A stretch of DNA of 64,000 bases from Ipomoea triloba (Eukaryota; Streptophyta; Magnoliopsida; Solanales; Convolvulaceae), in NCBI RefSeq assembly GCF_003576645.1, contig NC_044925.1, positions 6,203,658 to 6,267,657 on the forward strand, written 5' to 3'. Shown here piece by piece: positions 12,601 through 22,575 of this stretch. Numbering within the stretch: the stretch's first letter is position 1; every line of letters begins with the position of its first letter. The notes under the pieces were generated by a model. The model saw only the letters and a program-made list of their open reading frames with translations. It did not search any database and was not told the origin of the DNA. A program made the position numbers and the translations under genes.

Positions 12601-12823
12601 TAAGGAGATTGAACTTGAGCCCTTCAACGTAGGATACTCCCTTAATAACCAGCTCATTCTTTTGAATTTCACCAACAGCTTTTGTGCGTCCCTTCTTCTC
12701 GTTGTCGCCAAATGTCACCAAGGGACCTTCGATAGGTTGGATGTTCTCTAGTAGTGTTAGATTTCCCGTCATATGTCTCGAACATCCACTGTCAATGAAC
12801 CACATGTCCCTGGTGTCCTGCAA
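9650..12823 (-). CDS. Copia-1 pol polyprotein (PR-IN-RT-RNase H)
   Basis: 1057 codons without stops. Protease has the [10 protein letters not shown] active site at residues 11-20. The GAG-pre-integrase zinc finger has H140, H145, C174 and C177. The integrase core has D205, D268 and E304 with D-35-E spacing. RT carries [11 protein letters not shown] and the VDDIIF catalytic motif near residue 743. RNase H has YSDADFAG near 904, STAESEY, and the closing ADIFTKAL near 1030. All catalytic residues look intact. The ORF opens one frame away from gag, 6 nt past the gag stop; its first in-frame codon is TTG, and the first ATG is residue 7. It copies and integrates the element. Confidence 0.95.
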   Translation of the reverse strand: MQDTRDMWFIDSGCSRHMTGNLTLLENIQPIEGPLVTFGDNEKKGRTKAVGEIQKNELVIKGVSYVEGLKFNLLSTSQFCDKGYKVVFTKSKCQIMNEESLEVVLEAARKGNMYIVDWRSAKPSLCMLARSKEDLCWDWHSKLSHLNFKTINKLTKRNLVEGLPKVTFRKDKICEACQRCKQIKSSFKSKAETSSTRPLSLLHMDLFGPVDPPSIKGKKYTLVVVDDYTRFTWTVFLTKKSETKIALPNLLKQVQVEKDVSILKIRSDQGGEFINQVIESYCNENGIHHQLSAARTPQQNGVAERRNRTLKEAARTMLSQANISQGFWAEAINTACYTQNRSLIVKGVGKTPYELWNERKPNVSHFHTFGCKCYIHNNGKAQRRTFEEKADDGVFLGYSSTSKAFRVFNKRSLVVEESIHVTFDERASTDQPSKTTEAAEEDQPESIERSNLPLEDKQSIVRDVAELQSESDDEESIKKKAPDSVNPIQIIDAQTTSQSSLEVSTEEPQPDLRWLRNHPADQVIGDVRDRVRTRSAYRESMFACFLSQIEPKMIDEALCDPDWVQAMQEELHQFERNDVWELVPRPHHQNVIGTKWVFRNKMNEDGVIVRNKARLVAKGYCQEEGIDFDETFAPVARLEAIRIFLAYAAFKDFKVYQMDVKSAFLNGLLEEEVYVEQPPGFLKDVGADKVYKLKKALYGLKQAPRAWYDTLSSFLLQCGFTKGLVDKTLFRIKDGDHILLVQICVDDIIFGSTNPVLCEKFSRLTKGKFEMSMMGELNYFLGLQVRQLKEGIFINQEKYTKDLLRKYTIEGKSSVKVPRGTSLRINVDSEGREVDQTTYRGIIGSLLYLTASRPDISFAVGVCARFQASPKESHLNASKKILRYLKGTQSVGLWYSRGGSFELMGYSDADFAGCKIDRKSTSGTCQFLGGRLVSWFSKKQHSIATSTAESEYVAAGSCCAQVLWMKQQLLDYGVECKEVKIMCDNTSAIAITHNPVLHSRTKHIDIKYHFIRDHVEKKDIILEYVATEEQLADIFTKALCENRFSQLRLELGMIELG

Positions 12824-12828
12824 GGCAA

Positions 12829-15141
12829 TTAAGCAAGTTTAGGTACCCAAACTTTGGGTCCTGGTGGGTTAGTGAGTTTAGGCATCCATTTATACCTTGT
12901 GCCCATTATTCCAGGCCTAGGTGCAATGTAGCCATTGTACGTTTGATAATCATAAGGAATGCTAGCAAATGTTTTAGCCCTCTTTGGTGCATAAATCAAC
13001 TTAGGTAGAGACTTTTCGACCGACTTATGCACCATGCCTTTCATACGCTGTTTGGTCATGTGAAATAGCTGAAAGTGAGGTTTCTTCCAGACATTGTGAT
13101 TCGATGACCAATCCTCACTAGATGGATAGAGTCTGCCTTTCTCCATCCGTGAGTTCCTAACTATGTGGATCTCAGACCTTCCATATTTGCCTTGAGGCGC
13201 ATTATATGGAATGTAGCTCTTTTTGTACTTGGAATGGCCTTGCGAGAGATAGCGAGGTGATCTCTCGATATTGTTTACCCGGCCATTCTTCGTAGCTTTC
13301 CTATACTTTCCATTGCTGGTGTATAGGGACGGTTTATGAATAGCTACCCTGGTCTTTTTCGTTGGTCCTTTATAACCTTTATTTGGTTTGGGTTGAGATC
13401 CTCCATTTCTTGAAGTTCCCAAACCGTTGGTCTGTTTATTTCTCGAGAGATGGTCTCGATGGAACCCTAGGCCGGTTCTATCACTTGTAGGTCTGTGATC
13501 ATTCACCATTTTCTCCATAGCTTTGGAGGAATTAGAGTATGATGCTATAACCTTTCTAAGATCATTTTCTGTGATCTCTCGAGTTTTGGACTCTTCAGTT
13601 AGTTGGATTATTTTAGCTTCTAACTCACTTACTTTGAGAGTTAGCTCCGAATTCTCTTTCGAGACGTTCTTAAGCATATCTCTTTCAGCAGTTAGCTTGC
13701 TGTTTTCCTCCCTGATTTTGGCATGAGTGCTATTGGCGACTGCTAGATCCCTTTTGAATGTTTCAAGCATCTCAAAGGGATCTTCATCGCTTTTGAAGGA
13801 AGAACAATGAGAGGTAGAAATAGAGCAGCGAGATGTGGAAGTAGAGGTTACCTCATTGTCAATGGCCATTAGGCATTGATTCTCTTCTTCCTCGGTGTAT
13901 AAGCAGATGAGCCCCCTCTCATCCTCTGAGCTGCTGCTGCTTTCACTGGAGCTCGACGTCTCGGACTCCTCGATTGTTCTCTCGAGTTCCTCAGCAACAA
14001 GCGCCTTTCTGCGCAGATGTTTCTTTGTATCTCCCTTGAAGCCACTTTGTGCTGGCTTCTCTTTAGGTTCCTCCTTTCTCCTGGAGTTCCTACATTCTAG
14101 GCCTTGATACTTGCTTACCTTAGGGTAAGGACAGTCAGCCTTGAAGTGCCCCGGTCTCCTACAGTTGTAGCATAGACCTTGATCTTCTTCCTCCATTCCT
14201 CTGAATGTGTATTTCTCATTTTTCCTTCTTGAGGAGGAAGGTGAACTTGTGTTGCTTTCCGGTGTCTTCTTCATGAACTTCCTGAATTTTCTTATGAAGA
14301 AAGCAAACTGTTCGTCAGATAAAAAATCAGTGGGATTAGGATCTGACCTTGAGGAGGTGGTTGGTTGGTCCGCAACCAGTGCCACATTCCGTCTGTCCAC
14401 CACGTCCTCATCTCTTGGAAACATCTCAAATTCGAATGCTTTGAGATCTCTGAATAGTTGGTCGGTTGTGGTGTTCTTCAAATCCCTGTGATCACGCATT
14501 GTGATCACCTTCATTTCCCACTCCTTGGTAAGGCCTCGTAGGACCTTCAGGTTTAGCTCCTTTTGTGGAATCTCCTTCTCGAGATCACTGATCTCTATTG
14601 ATAGCTTCATGAAACGAGATTCCATGCTGTCGATGCTCTCCCCTGGCTTCATCTTGAAGTCCTCGAACTTCTTCATGGCCACGGTGAGCTTGTTCTCCTT
14701 CTCCTGTTCGTCACCTTCACCAATCAACATCAAAGTATCCCATACCTCTTTCGCCGTTTTGCACTTTCTTACTTTTGGGAAGATGGTTTCGTCTATAGCT
14801 CTGAAGAGAATATCCTTGGCAATGTTGTCCAAGTTGTTTCTCTTCCTATCATCACTTGTCCATTCTTCCCTAGGTTTGGGGACATACTTTGGTGTATCTC
14901 TGGTTTGCTCAGCAGTCGTGTTTACCATCATGATCTTGACTGGTCCAGATGTTATAACTTCGGCCATCTCATCATGGAGAGCTGATAGATACGCAAGCAT
15001 GCGTGTTTTCCAGTCATCGAACCTGCTAAGATCAAAGAGAAGATGTCTCGACAACATGCTATCCATATTAGAAGAATTATCTCGTGCTTTGAAAACTTTT
15101 AAAGGATTTTTCAAAGAAGGATCTCTAGGCAATATAAACAA
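12829..15141 (-). CDS. Copia-1 gag
   Basis: 770 codons from ATG 15141, ending TAA at 12829-12831; a second in-frame ATG (residue 26) fits the conserved gag start better. It holds a Copia gag domain ([16 protein letters not shown], then a [12 protein letters not shown] segment), a CCHC zinc knuckle [14 protein letters not shown] near residue 322, an acidic Ser-rich stretch ([12 protein letters not shown]), a coiled-coil segment and a basic C-terminal region ending WVPKLA. It forms the nucleocapsid-like particle. Pol follows in the -1 frame. Confidence 0.92.
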   Translation of the reverse strand: MFILPRDPSLKNPLKVFKARDNSSNMDSMLSRHLLFDLSRFDDWKTRMLAYLSALHDEMAEVITSGPVKIMMVNTTAEQTRDTPKYVPKPREEWTSDDRKRNNLDNIAKDILFRAIDETIFPKVRKCKTAKEVWDTLMLIGEGDEQEKENKLTVAMKKFEDFKMKPGESIDSMESRFMKLSIEISDLEKEIPQKELNLKVLRGLTKEWEMKVITMRDHRDLKNTTTDQLFRDLKAFEFEMFPRDEDVVDRRNVALVADQPTTSSRSDPNPTDFLSDEQFAFFIRKFRKFMKKTPESNTSSPSSSRRKNEKYTFRGMEEEDQGLCYNCRRPGHFKADCPYPKVSKYQGLECRNSRRKEEPKEKPAQSGFKGDTKKHLRRKALVAEELERTIEESETSSSSESSSSSEDERGLICLYTEEEENQCLMAIDNEVTSTSTSRCSISTSHCSSFKSDEDPFEMLETFKRDLAVANSTHAKIREENSKLTAERDMLKNVSKENSELTLKVSELEAKIIQLTEESKTREITENDLRKVIASYSNSSKAMEKMVNDHRPTSDRTGLGFHRDHLSRNKQTNGLGTSRNGGSQPKPNKGYKGPTKKTRVAIHKPSLYTSNGKYRKATKNGRVNNIERSPRYLSQGHSKYKKSYIPYNAPQGKYGRSEIHIVRNSRMEKGRLYPSSEDWSSNHNVWKKPHFQLFHMTKQRMKGMVHKSVEKSLPKLIYAPKRAKTFASIPYDYQTYNGYIAPRPGIMGTRYKWMPKLTNPPGPKVWVPKLA

Positions 15142-15165
15142 AGGTTTATATCGATCAGAGAACTT

Positions 15166-15177
15166 GCTCTGATACCA
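15166..15177 (-). other. Primer binding site of Copia-1 (initiator tRNA-Met type)
   Basis: Minus strand TGGTATCAGAGC lies two bases inside the 5' LTR end at 15180. This is the classic plant Copia primer site complementary to the 3' end of initiator tRNA-Met. Confidence 0.92.
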
Positions 15178-15179
15178 AT

Positions 15180-16997
15180 TGTTGGTCCCAAGGGGATGGG
15201 GTACAAGTCTAGAGGGGGGGGGGAATAGACTTGTATAAGATTTTGCAAATCTTTTCGACCTCTCGTGTGTATTGAACTTAGGATGTTTAGGTTCGATACC
15301 TCACGAGGTGAAGACAAAGTTTTATGCGCAGCGGAAATGTTATCCCCTTTTAGTTAGCACGAGTTTGAGTTAGTTCGAGAGGTGCGTTTATATGCAGTGC
15401 AATCGAGAGGTTAGCGAGAGATAAAAACAGTAAGTAAATGCAAGAGAGATTTTTAAGTGGTTCGGCCAACCCGCCTACGTCCACTCTTCTTCCAGAAACT
15501 CCCTGGAAGGATTGCACTAAAAACTTCCCTTATTTAGTACAATATCGAGCGCTTGAGCTTTGATCACGAAGCCCGCCTCAAGCCTCAGGTTTTTCGCCCC
15601 GCTTCTTGTTACTCCACCTCTCGAGCACTTGACCTTTGATCACCAAGCCCGCGTCAAGCCTCAGGATCTTCACAAGACAGCTCCCAGGTTACTCCGCCTC
15701 TCCAAGGTCTTTCTCCCCGCTTTCAGCTACTCCACCTCTCGAGCACTTGACCTTTGATCACCAAGCCCGCGTCAAGCCTCAGGTTTCTTTCACTCGGACA
15801 GCTGCCAGGTTACTCCACCTCTCTTGCTTAATCCAAAGCAAGGTGTTTTTGGTTGTCACAGTTGAATGTAACAGACTCCAATCTGACCACAAGCTATCGT
15901 TGAATCAACTTCGATGTAGAGCAGCTTCGGTCACCTTCTGGATGTATAACAGTTTAAGCTTTGTAACTCTCTTGAAACACTAAGATGTGTTTTCTCGCTG
16001 TTTTGAATATCAGGATGATATTCCAAGTTAAGCACTTGCACTTGAACGTTTTTGACAGACACTTCTTAAGAATTTCGAACTTGTTTTCCCCGAACTTTTT
16101 AACTTCTTCACTGTCCCCTCTCTCTTTATCTTCTGTGTCTTTACGTCCTTATATATGAGAGTAGAGGAATAATTCCGTTGGAGGGAAAATTATTCCGTTT
16201 GAAATTTGTCTCCCATGCTGATCATGGGTCTTGCATATTTTCAGCATATTTCATGGAGTGGTGATCTTGTAACTTGAACCTCTTTGTCTTGTAGTGAATA
16301 TTCCATAGTACACTTTCTTGAGTCCATGCTCCACTTTCGTCTTTTGGTAAAATTTACTCTTTTTATATTCCCATTATTCCTTGTTTGTAGGGAATCAGAC
16401 CACTTCAGCATTGGTGCACCTTTTGACCGTTTGTGGTGGAAATCTGACGTGTCATCCATTTCCGCCCATTTTGAAATCTTCACGTTCGGCACCTCTTCAT
16501 TATTCCATCTCCATGATATTCTTCTTCTCCAGACTTTAAGTATGACCGTCCTTCAGCTTTGTTGGAGAATTGTTAGTGTATCGAGACCAAGGTTGATATC
16601 TTGATTGCTTAATGTCTCGAACTCAAGTATCGAGAGGTCTATCTCTCGAACTCTGTTTATGTCTCGAACTGGATAACTGTATCGAGAGGTCCTACCTCTC
16701 GAACTCTGCTTATGTCTCGAGACTTAGTTGATGTCTCGCAGACCCTTATTCCTCCAGTGTTGTCCCATGCTTTCTTCTGATCTGTCTATATGATTACAAC
16801 ACACGAGACTTCTAAGATGTTCAAACAAATTTCCCTCAAGCTTAAATATTTTCCGAGTTGAGCTCAAAGTTACCCGGTTGTATTTTCGCTCTTGGTTTAC
16901 TTGTCGAACTTACAGCGTTTTTGCCTATGCATCGAGACTTGGGGATTTCTACTTAACAGTTGGTATCATCAAAACCTATTACATGATGTTCCTAACA
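15180..16997 (-). repeat. Copia-1 5' LTR (complete, 1818 bp)
   Basis: On the minus strand it starts TGTTAGGAAC and ends GGGACCAACA. One edge is fixed by the adjacent PBS and the other by the jump into Gypsy RT coding sequence at 16998. It matches 1-1792. The terminal short inverted repeat is TGTT(A/G)G...C(C/T)AACA. Confidence 0.94.
16147..16155 (-). promoter_or_regulatory. TATA box of the Copia-1 LTR
   Basis: Minus strand TATATAAGG lies in the middle of the 5' LTR and is conserved at about 949-957 in the 3' LTR. Transcription would start some 30 bp downstream, placing the tandem-repeat region in the leader RNA. No other good TATA motif was seen nearby. Confidence 0.6.
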
Positions 16998-18685
16998 CTT
17001 TCCAGCAGCAACCCCGAAAGCACATTTCAAGGGGTTCATTTTGAGTTGAAATTTTCGCAGGCGGTCAAAAACTTTTCTTAAATGCCCCAAATGATCTGCG
17101 CGAAGTTTTGACTTCACAACCAAGTCATCAACGTAGCATTCTACCATTTTATGAATCATGTCATCAAATATAGTCTGCATAGCCCTTTGGTATGTAGCCC
17201 CTGCGTTTTTCAAACCAAAGGGCATCACTTTGTAACAATAGATGCCTTTTGGCGTTCGAAACGCCGTCAACTCCTCATCTTCTGGCACCATGCGAATTTG
17301 ATTATAACCGGAGGAGCCATCCATGAATGACATGATTTCATGTCCAGTTACAGCATCTATCATCAGCTCTGTGATGGGGAGTGGGAAGTCGTCTTTCGGG
17401 CAAGCAACATTAAGGTCCCGAAAGTCCACGCATACACGGATTTGGCCGTTCTTCTTGCGCACAGGCACAATGCTAGATATCCAAGTTGGATATTTCACTT
17501 CGCGGATGAAACCAGCTTCTATGAGCTTGTTGACTTCTCCTTCAATTGAGGGAATAAGTTCAGGGCGAAAGCGTCGTTGAGCTTGCTTGACTGGACGGCA
17601 TGCTTTTTTCACTGCCAGGCGGTGTACTGCCACCTTTGGGTCTAACCCTGGCATCTCCTTGTACGTCCATGCGAAGACATCAATGTACTCTTTCAACAAC
17701 GTGACATAGATTTCTTCATCTTCATTAGAAAGGAGTGTGCTAATGAAGATAGGCCGAGGATTCTCAGGAGTTCCTAGGTCCACCTCCTTTAATTCATCTA
17801 TTGCAGCTCGTACCCCTTTCTCTAACTCATGGGGTGCTTCTTCTGCATCTTCTCCCTCAATCGAGGTCTCATCACATAGAGTGATGTGGAAAGACGACGC
17901 TCCCTCGCCCTGAGGTGGTAATACGTCGTCACTTGAGCCAACGCTTTCCTCATTTTCCCCTTTTTGTACACGAGTGTGTACAATGGTCCGAGGTTGGACT
18001 TTCAACACCTCTCCGCATGAGATATGAATATCTGTTTCCCGTCTCATACGAGAAGGAATCATGCTTCTAAGCCTTTTAGAAGATTCCACTTCAGCATGAT
18101 GACTGAGCGCTGAGACTCCACCTTACCCATTCTCTTGAAGACTGACTTCTTTTTGCCTTTGGCGGGATTGAGTTGTGGATCATACTCACTTTCATCTGTA
18201 GAGATACAATTGCTTGCAGCCCTGTTTATAAAGATTCGCACAGGTTTAGGGGGGACATAACCCAACCCTTTGCGTTCATGGGGCTCTTGTTGATTTGCGT
18301 TGCCTTTACCCCCGGCTTCGGAGATAAGCTTTCCCAACTTCCTAGGCTCATTAGGATTATAGCCAGCTTTGGCTAAAAGCTTATAAGCGTTAGGGTCGAA
18401 GCCCTCAGTACGCTTGGTGGGCAAGACCTGGTCCGCTTCATCTATTTTAAGTGTGTCAATTCTTGCAAGCGGGAAGATGAGCTTTGTAGGGTGTTGATCC
18501 ACTTCCACAACTTCCTTTCCCTTTGACTTTAGTTGGGAATGCGGGTTGTCATTGCTTTTTTGGGCCTCTTCCACAAAGACCTGTTTCCTTATGTAGAACT
18601 TTGCATCCGCAAAGTAAGACTCAGCCTCCGCGAACGGGCTTTCATCGGCGACTACCTTTTCAATCACACCGTTCTTTTCATACAT
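16998..18685 (-). pseudogene. Gypsy reverse transcriptase, frameshifted and truncated
   Basis: Two overlapping pieces: 18685-18059 and, one frame over, 18089 down to the Copia insertion. RT blocks are clear: VCVDFRDLN, FMDGSSGYNQI, FRTPKG, MPFGLKNAGATYQR and the catalytic YVDDLVVKS, then NPLKCAFGV where Copia-1 cuts in. A one-base indel between about 18090 and 18105 changes frame. An in-frame TAA separates it from the protease, in a position where related proteins have Gln in a (L/W)HQC context. Confidence 0.88.
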
Positions 18686-18691
18686 AAAGCA

Positions 18692-19381
18692 TTAATGCCA
18701 AGACGAGGGAACCACCCCATTTTCATGTATCCAAGGCCTTCCGAGTAACAAGTTATAAGATGTCCTCGCCTCTATGACATGGCAGACAACGCTTGAACTT
18801 AAGCCTCCGACTCTTAAGTCGAGGTTGATGATGTCGATTGCTCTCTGCCCTCCTTGGTTAAAGCCTTGTATCATTAGACGGCTTTGGGCGAGCTCATCTG
18901 AAGATCCACCGAGTTTTTTTAGGGCTCGGAGGGATAAGATGTTGACAACTGAGCCTTGATCAGCTAGAATTCTTTTAAGCTTTTGCCCCCGTGTGTAGCC
19001 TTCGACAAACAGTGGGCGATTGTGTGGCGCACCTCCAAGTAACAAGTCTTCATCCTTGAAGGTAATTTCTGCGGAGTAGGAAGCTGCCCTATGCATTTGC
19101 ACTTCCTCATCTTCGGTGTGTTTAGGAGATGAACATTCTCCTGCATCCACTTGCTTATCATTAGTATTTAGGCAGGAGCTAATATTGCCTGCCCCTTGAG
19201 GATTAAATCCCTTTGGCATATATTGAGCCAAAGAAACTGGTGCTCGTGGCTGCTTGACATGCCCCTTCATCTTCGATCTACGGGCATGGCCATTTGTTGA
19301 GGTTTTTGCAACCCAACTCTGCACTGTATGCCTTGGATGTCTGACAGGCTCACTTTTCTTCTTTCTATGAGTGACAATCAC
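18692..19381 (-). pseudogene. Gypsy retropepsin-like protease region
   Basis: Same reading frame as gag upstream and RT downstream, bounded by in-frame stops. The active site reads ILADQGSVVNIL (D-x-G-S), followed by the family's IDIINLDLRVGG and YNLLLGRPWIH blocks. It was part of a single gag-pol ORF before two point mutations. Confidence 0.82.
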
Positions 19382-19411
19382 CCATTTTCCTTCAGATGTG
19401 TTATCATTTTG

Positions 19412-21247
19412 CTATGGTTTTGAACTTTGACCAGCAACATGTTTAACCGTGAATGGGAGTGGATGCTTTCGTTGCCCCCCATGTTCCTTCTCAGTACACA
19501 AAGGAGCAAATCGTCCAAGTGTAATTGAGATCTGATTCGTGCTTGTGCCGGCATCAGCAAGCTCAATTTTCCCGTCTCTGGCCAATGCCATAACTTTATT
19601 CTTGAAGATGAAACACTGTTCAATCGAATGACCCAGAAGGCGGTGATACTTGCAGTAATTTGGGTCATTCACCCTTGAAGCCTCATCAGGGCGTCTCATC
19701 TCAGGTAATTCAATGAGCCTAAGTTTGAGTAGCTCATCGAACATGGGAGATACATCAGAATCCAAAAAAGGATATGTTTTCTCCTGTCTTTCTACAAGAG
19801 TTGGCCTCCTACCTCCCCTTGACGAGCCAGCAGATGGTCTCGACCTAGGCCTTTCATTTGCTTTAGTGAAGACTGTCATTGGTGTAGCCTTCACAGTCAT
19901 TGCCTCCTTCTTTTCCTGTTTCGGAAAGGGTTTATTTCCTCTCTTGAATTCTTGCTTTGCAGGAGCTTTGGAGGAGTTAGGCATGTTCAATACGTCGAGC
20001 CCTCCCCTGGCTTCGATGCTCAGCTCCATGTCGTGAGCACGACTAGATAGCTCCTCAAAGGACTTTGGCTTGATCCCTTGCAGGATATAGGAGAGTTGGA
20101 AGTGCATGCCTTGGATGCACATCTCTATAGCAGAAGTTTGAGATATATTTTCCTTGCAGTTTAGGCACAATTCCCTCCACCTTTCAATGTAAGCACTGGC
20201 ACGTTCGCCTTTCCACTGGATAGTGGTGGTGAGTTCCAAGAAGCTTACGGTTCTCCTTGTACTATAGAAGCGGGTTAAGAACTCACGCTCCATATCGTGC
20301 CAACTATCGATGCAGCCGGACTCAAGATCAGTGTACCAATCAAAAGCAGTTCCCTTTAAGGAACGGACAAACTGCTTTACCAACAGATCGCCATCAGTCC
20401 CTGCATCATTGCATGTTTCCACAAAGTGGGCAATGTGCTGCCGGGGGTTTCCCTTGCCATCAAACTGCTGGAACTTAGGAGGTTGATAACCAAAAGGCAT
20501 TTTCAACTCCTCAATCCTTTGTGTGTAGGGCTTAGCATAGGAATATGAGGATTGACCTCCATCCAACTTGCCTTTGATTGCCCCCATTATGTAGTCGTTC
20601 AATTGATCCACCAGTATCATGCCTTCGGTGATTGGTATAGTTTTCTCAGTTGCAGGCAAGTGAGAAGTAGTTTCTCCCACTGCAGGGCTGACATGAGGTT
20701 GTGATTGCTGAGTTTCTCCCACTGCAGGGCTGACATGAGGTTGTGATTGCTGAACAACCTCCACTGCAGGGCTGACATGAGGTTGTGATTGCTGAACAAC
20801 CTCTTCTTGCCCCCTGACATGAGGTTGTGATTGCTGAACAACCTCTTCTTGCCCCCCGGGCTGCTTCCCTGGAGCACGACTTCCTTGTCCCTCCATGATG
20901 CTCCCTACCCTATCATCAAGGGTGTTGATCCGTTTATCTTGGTTTTGAAGGAGTGTAGTCATTTCTTCAAGAGTCTTAGGAATTCTAGCTAATTGCTCTT
21001 CCACGGACTCAGCGTTAGTTGCCATGGCAGGCATGACATTGTAAACATGTGTCCACTCAGGCGCAGCCTTCCATAATGGATGTGGAGGGGATACGGGAGA
21101 AGTACTCCCGCTACTGGCATTCCCCTGCATAGAAGTTGGACTACCACTATCGGTAGCTCCCTTAGAACAGGTCGAACTCCCAGCATAGGTAGTTGCCTTT
21201 GGGGCAGCTGGGGCATTGTGGATTCTTCGAACCACTCTTCGAGCCAT
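19412..21247 (-). CDS. Gypsy gag
   Basis: 611 codons from ATG 21247. Order: Ser/Pro-rich N-terminus, coiled coil near 80-115, Gln-rich repeat with QQSQPHVSPAV units near 130-195, Retrotrans_gag domain with FVRSLKGTAFDWYTDLE and EFLTRFYSTRRTVSF, and a CKYHRLLGHSIEQC (CHHC) zinc motif near 545. It ends at TAG followed by CAA, and the frame stays open beyond it into the protease. The stop is either a C-to-T change of a Gln codon or, less likely, a readthrough site. Confidence 0.88.
   Translation of the reverse strand: MARRVVRRIHNAPAAPKATTYAGSSTCSKGATDSGSPTSMQGNASSGSTSPVSPPHPLWKAAPEWTHVYNVMPAMATNAESVEEQLARIPKTLEEMTTLLQNQDKRINTLDDRVGSIMEGQGSRAPGKQPGGQEEVVQQSQPHVRGQEEVVQQSQPHVSPAVEVVQQSQPHVSPAVGETQQSQPHVSPAVGETTSHLPATEKTIPITEGMILVDQLNDYIMGAIKGKLDGGQSSYSYAKPYTQRIEELKMPFGYQPPKFQQFDGKGNPRQHIAHFVETCNDAGTDGDLLVKQFVRSLKGTAFDWYTDLESGCIDSWHDMEREFLTRFYSTRRTVSFLELTTTIQWKGERASAYIERWRELCLNCKENISQTSAIEMCIQGMHFQLSYILQGIKPKSFEELSSRAHDMELSIEARGGLDVLNMPNSSKAPAKQEFKRGNKPFPKQEKKEAMTVKATPMTVFTKANERPRSRPSAGSSRGGRRPTLVERQEKTYPFLDSDVSPMFDELLKLRLIELPEMRRPDEASRVNDPNYCKYHRLLGHSIEQCFIFKNKVMALARDGKIELADAGTSTNQISITLGRFAPLCTEKEHGGQRKHPLPFTVKHVAGQSSKP
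20655..20860. repeat. Tandem repeat in Gypsy gag (QQSQPHV units)
   Basis: Four to five head-to-tail units of about 42-48 nt, all in frame, with the shared core CTGACATGAGGTTGTGATTG on the plus strand. Units differ in which linker they carry (GGQEEV or SPAVGET), as expected for slippage or unequal exchange that keeps the frame. Confidence 0.9.
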
Positions 21248-21469
21248 GTCAAGAGGTTCAAGCAGTTGGACCCCCGAGCTCTTGACGCGGTTCCTGGTCA
21301 GCGGACCTTGCGCCTTCTGAGCAACACCAGAGCCGGCTAGAGGCGCAGCTTGGAATGGGTAGCCTGGGCATAGGTCTTCCTGAACATAGGGTTGTTCGAT
21401 GCCATTGAACGCGCAAGTAGAGGTAGCGGGTAGAGGTAGTTTAGTAGTAGAGAGATGAGAGGCAAAGCT

Positions 21470-21487
21470 GTCCCACTAGGCGTGCCA
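21470..21487 (-). other. Putative primer binding site of the Gypsy element
   Basis: Minus strand TGGCACGCCTAGTGGGAC starts with TGG (pairing with a tRNA CCA end) five bases inside the LTR end. I do not assign the tRNA. Confidence 0.6.
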
Positions 21488-21640
21488 AAATATGTAAACG
21501 CGAAAAACTTGAATTGTATATATTCAAAATTCAAAGTATCGGTTACAATAAGTAGTATGTATCAAACGAAAGAGGGGTACAATCTCTGTATAGAAGTCCT
21601 CTGATTCTCTACTAGAAATATGCTGTTCGGAAGTGTGCCT

Positions 21641-21955
21641 AGTTCAGATTATGTTGAACTGGAAGTATGCCGATTGGAATTGTACTGAATTCGGAATATG
21701 CCGAATTAGAAGTGTGCTGAGTTGGAAGTATGCCAACTAGAAGCGTACCGAGTTGGAAGTATGCCAACTGGAAGTATGCTGAGTTCGAAATATGTGAATT
21801 GGAAGTATACCAAGTTGGAAGTATGCCAACTGTAGGTATGTCAAGTTGGGAGTATGCCAACTGGAAGTGTACCGAGTTCAGAGTATGCTGAACTGGAAGT
21901 GTGCGGAGTTAGAGTATGCCAACTGTAGGTATGCCAAGTTCGAAATATGCGAACT
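21641..21955. repeat. Array of about ten small hairpins, 31-bp period, inside the Gypsy LTR
   Basis: Direct repeats with starts at 21688, 21720, 21751, 21783, 21813, 21844, 21875, 21907 and 21937 (spacing 30-32 bp), plus one at 21641. Each is a short inverted repeat around an AA/AG-TATG loop. Stems differ but stay complementary: AGTTGG/CCAACT (21720, 21751, 21813, 21844), AGTTCA/TGAACT (21641, 21875), AGTTCG/CGAACT (21937), AATTCGG/CCGAATT (21688). 21783 and 21907 are imperfect. It lies downstream of the LTR TATA box on the element strand, so it would be in leader RNA. Confidence 0.88.
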
Positions 21956-22098
21956 GGAAGGGTTCCTTGGTGCAAATAAATTGCAGGCATACCCCTCGGT
22001 GCAAATAAATTGCAAGCGTGTTCCAGACAATATTCTGGCGAGATTTCGGCAGAGCTTCGCTATGCAGATCTTCAGAGCTCCCCTTCCTTGAAAATGAA

Positions 22099-22116
22099 AC
22101 CACTATTTATAGTGGT
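22099..22116 (-). promoter_or_regulatory. Palindromic TATA box of the Gypsy LTR
   Basis: ACCACTATTTATAGTGGT has 8-bp perfect arms around a TT centre; on the minus strand it contains TATAAATAG, a canonical plant TATA box. The start site would fall near 22070-22080. Confidence 0.65.
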
Positions 22117-22575
22117 GAGTTGGTAGGACAAATATAACCAACTCTATCCATTTGGATAATTCTTATATTTAATTAATATTTGAATTAAATATAAGGAACG
22201 TATCGGGACACTATCACGTCCAGGTTCATGATTTTATATTTTTGAACCGGTTTATCGTATCCACAATTTCCTCAAAATTATATAATCCACATATAATTTT
22301 GATGGGCCAAACCAAGTCAAAGCCCGCCAATTTAAGCGGCCCAATTAATCCAATTAGCTTGGTCCAACTCAATCAAATATATTTCCTGAACTTGGGCCAG
22401 CAGTTCAGCAACAATTACTTTAAATTAACTAATTAGACCAACCAATTATTTATTGGGCTATTTAATCAACCCAATTAAATAAATATTAGTCCAATTTAAT
22501 TAATTAAAGCAATTAATTTAATAACCCATTATCCGTCACGGCCCAATAATATTGTTTGAATTTTCAGTGCCAACA

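Larger units (their letters stand above)
1..16997 (-). mobile_element. Copia-1: SIRE/Maximus-like LTR retrotransposon, nearly complete
   Basis: Read on the minus strand the order is 5' LTR (15180-16997), PBS, gag, pol (protease-integrase-RT-RNase H), a long third ORF, polypurine tract and 3' LTR (1-1792). Integrase before RT makes it Copia; an extra ORF between pol and the 3' LTR is known from the SIRE/Maximus lineage. Gag and pol have no internal stops and the two LTRs look very similar, so the insertion looks recent. It is inserted in the RT of a Gypsy element at 16997/16998. The outer edge of the 3' LTR, and so the second copy of the target duplication, lies left of the window. Assembly joins at 4155, 5023 and 6055-6079 confuse the 3' half. 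Confidence 0.9.
16998..22575 (-). mobile_element. Gypsy element, Tat-like, 5' half only, interrupted by Copia-1
   Basis: On the minus strand: 5' LTR 21493-22575, PBS, gag, protease, RT. RT stops abruptly at 16998 where Copia-1 is inserted; the remaining RT, RNase H, integrase and 3' LTR should lie left of the window. The CHHC-type zinc motif in gag, the DxGS protease and the YVDDLVVKS RT motif fit the Tat group. Two nonsense codons and one frameshift show it is defective. Confidence 0.88.
21493..22575 (-). repeat. Gypsy 5' LTR (1083 bp)
   Basis: On the minus strand it starts TGTTGGCAC (22575) and ends TTTACA (21493), i.e. TG...CA. It is bounded inside by the candidate PBS and outside by a change to Copia-2 sequence. 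Promoter palindrome at 22099-22116 and hairpin array at 21641-21955. The partner LTR is not in the window, so the edges rest on one copy. Confidence 0.75.

Noticed and set aside
21641..21955. CRISPR-like array (repeats about 31 bp apart)
   Set aside because: There are no unique spacers; the whole 31-bp unit repeats, it lies inside a plant LTR, and the genome is eukaryotic.
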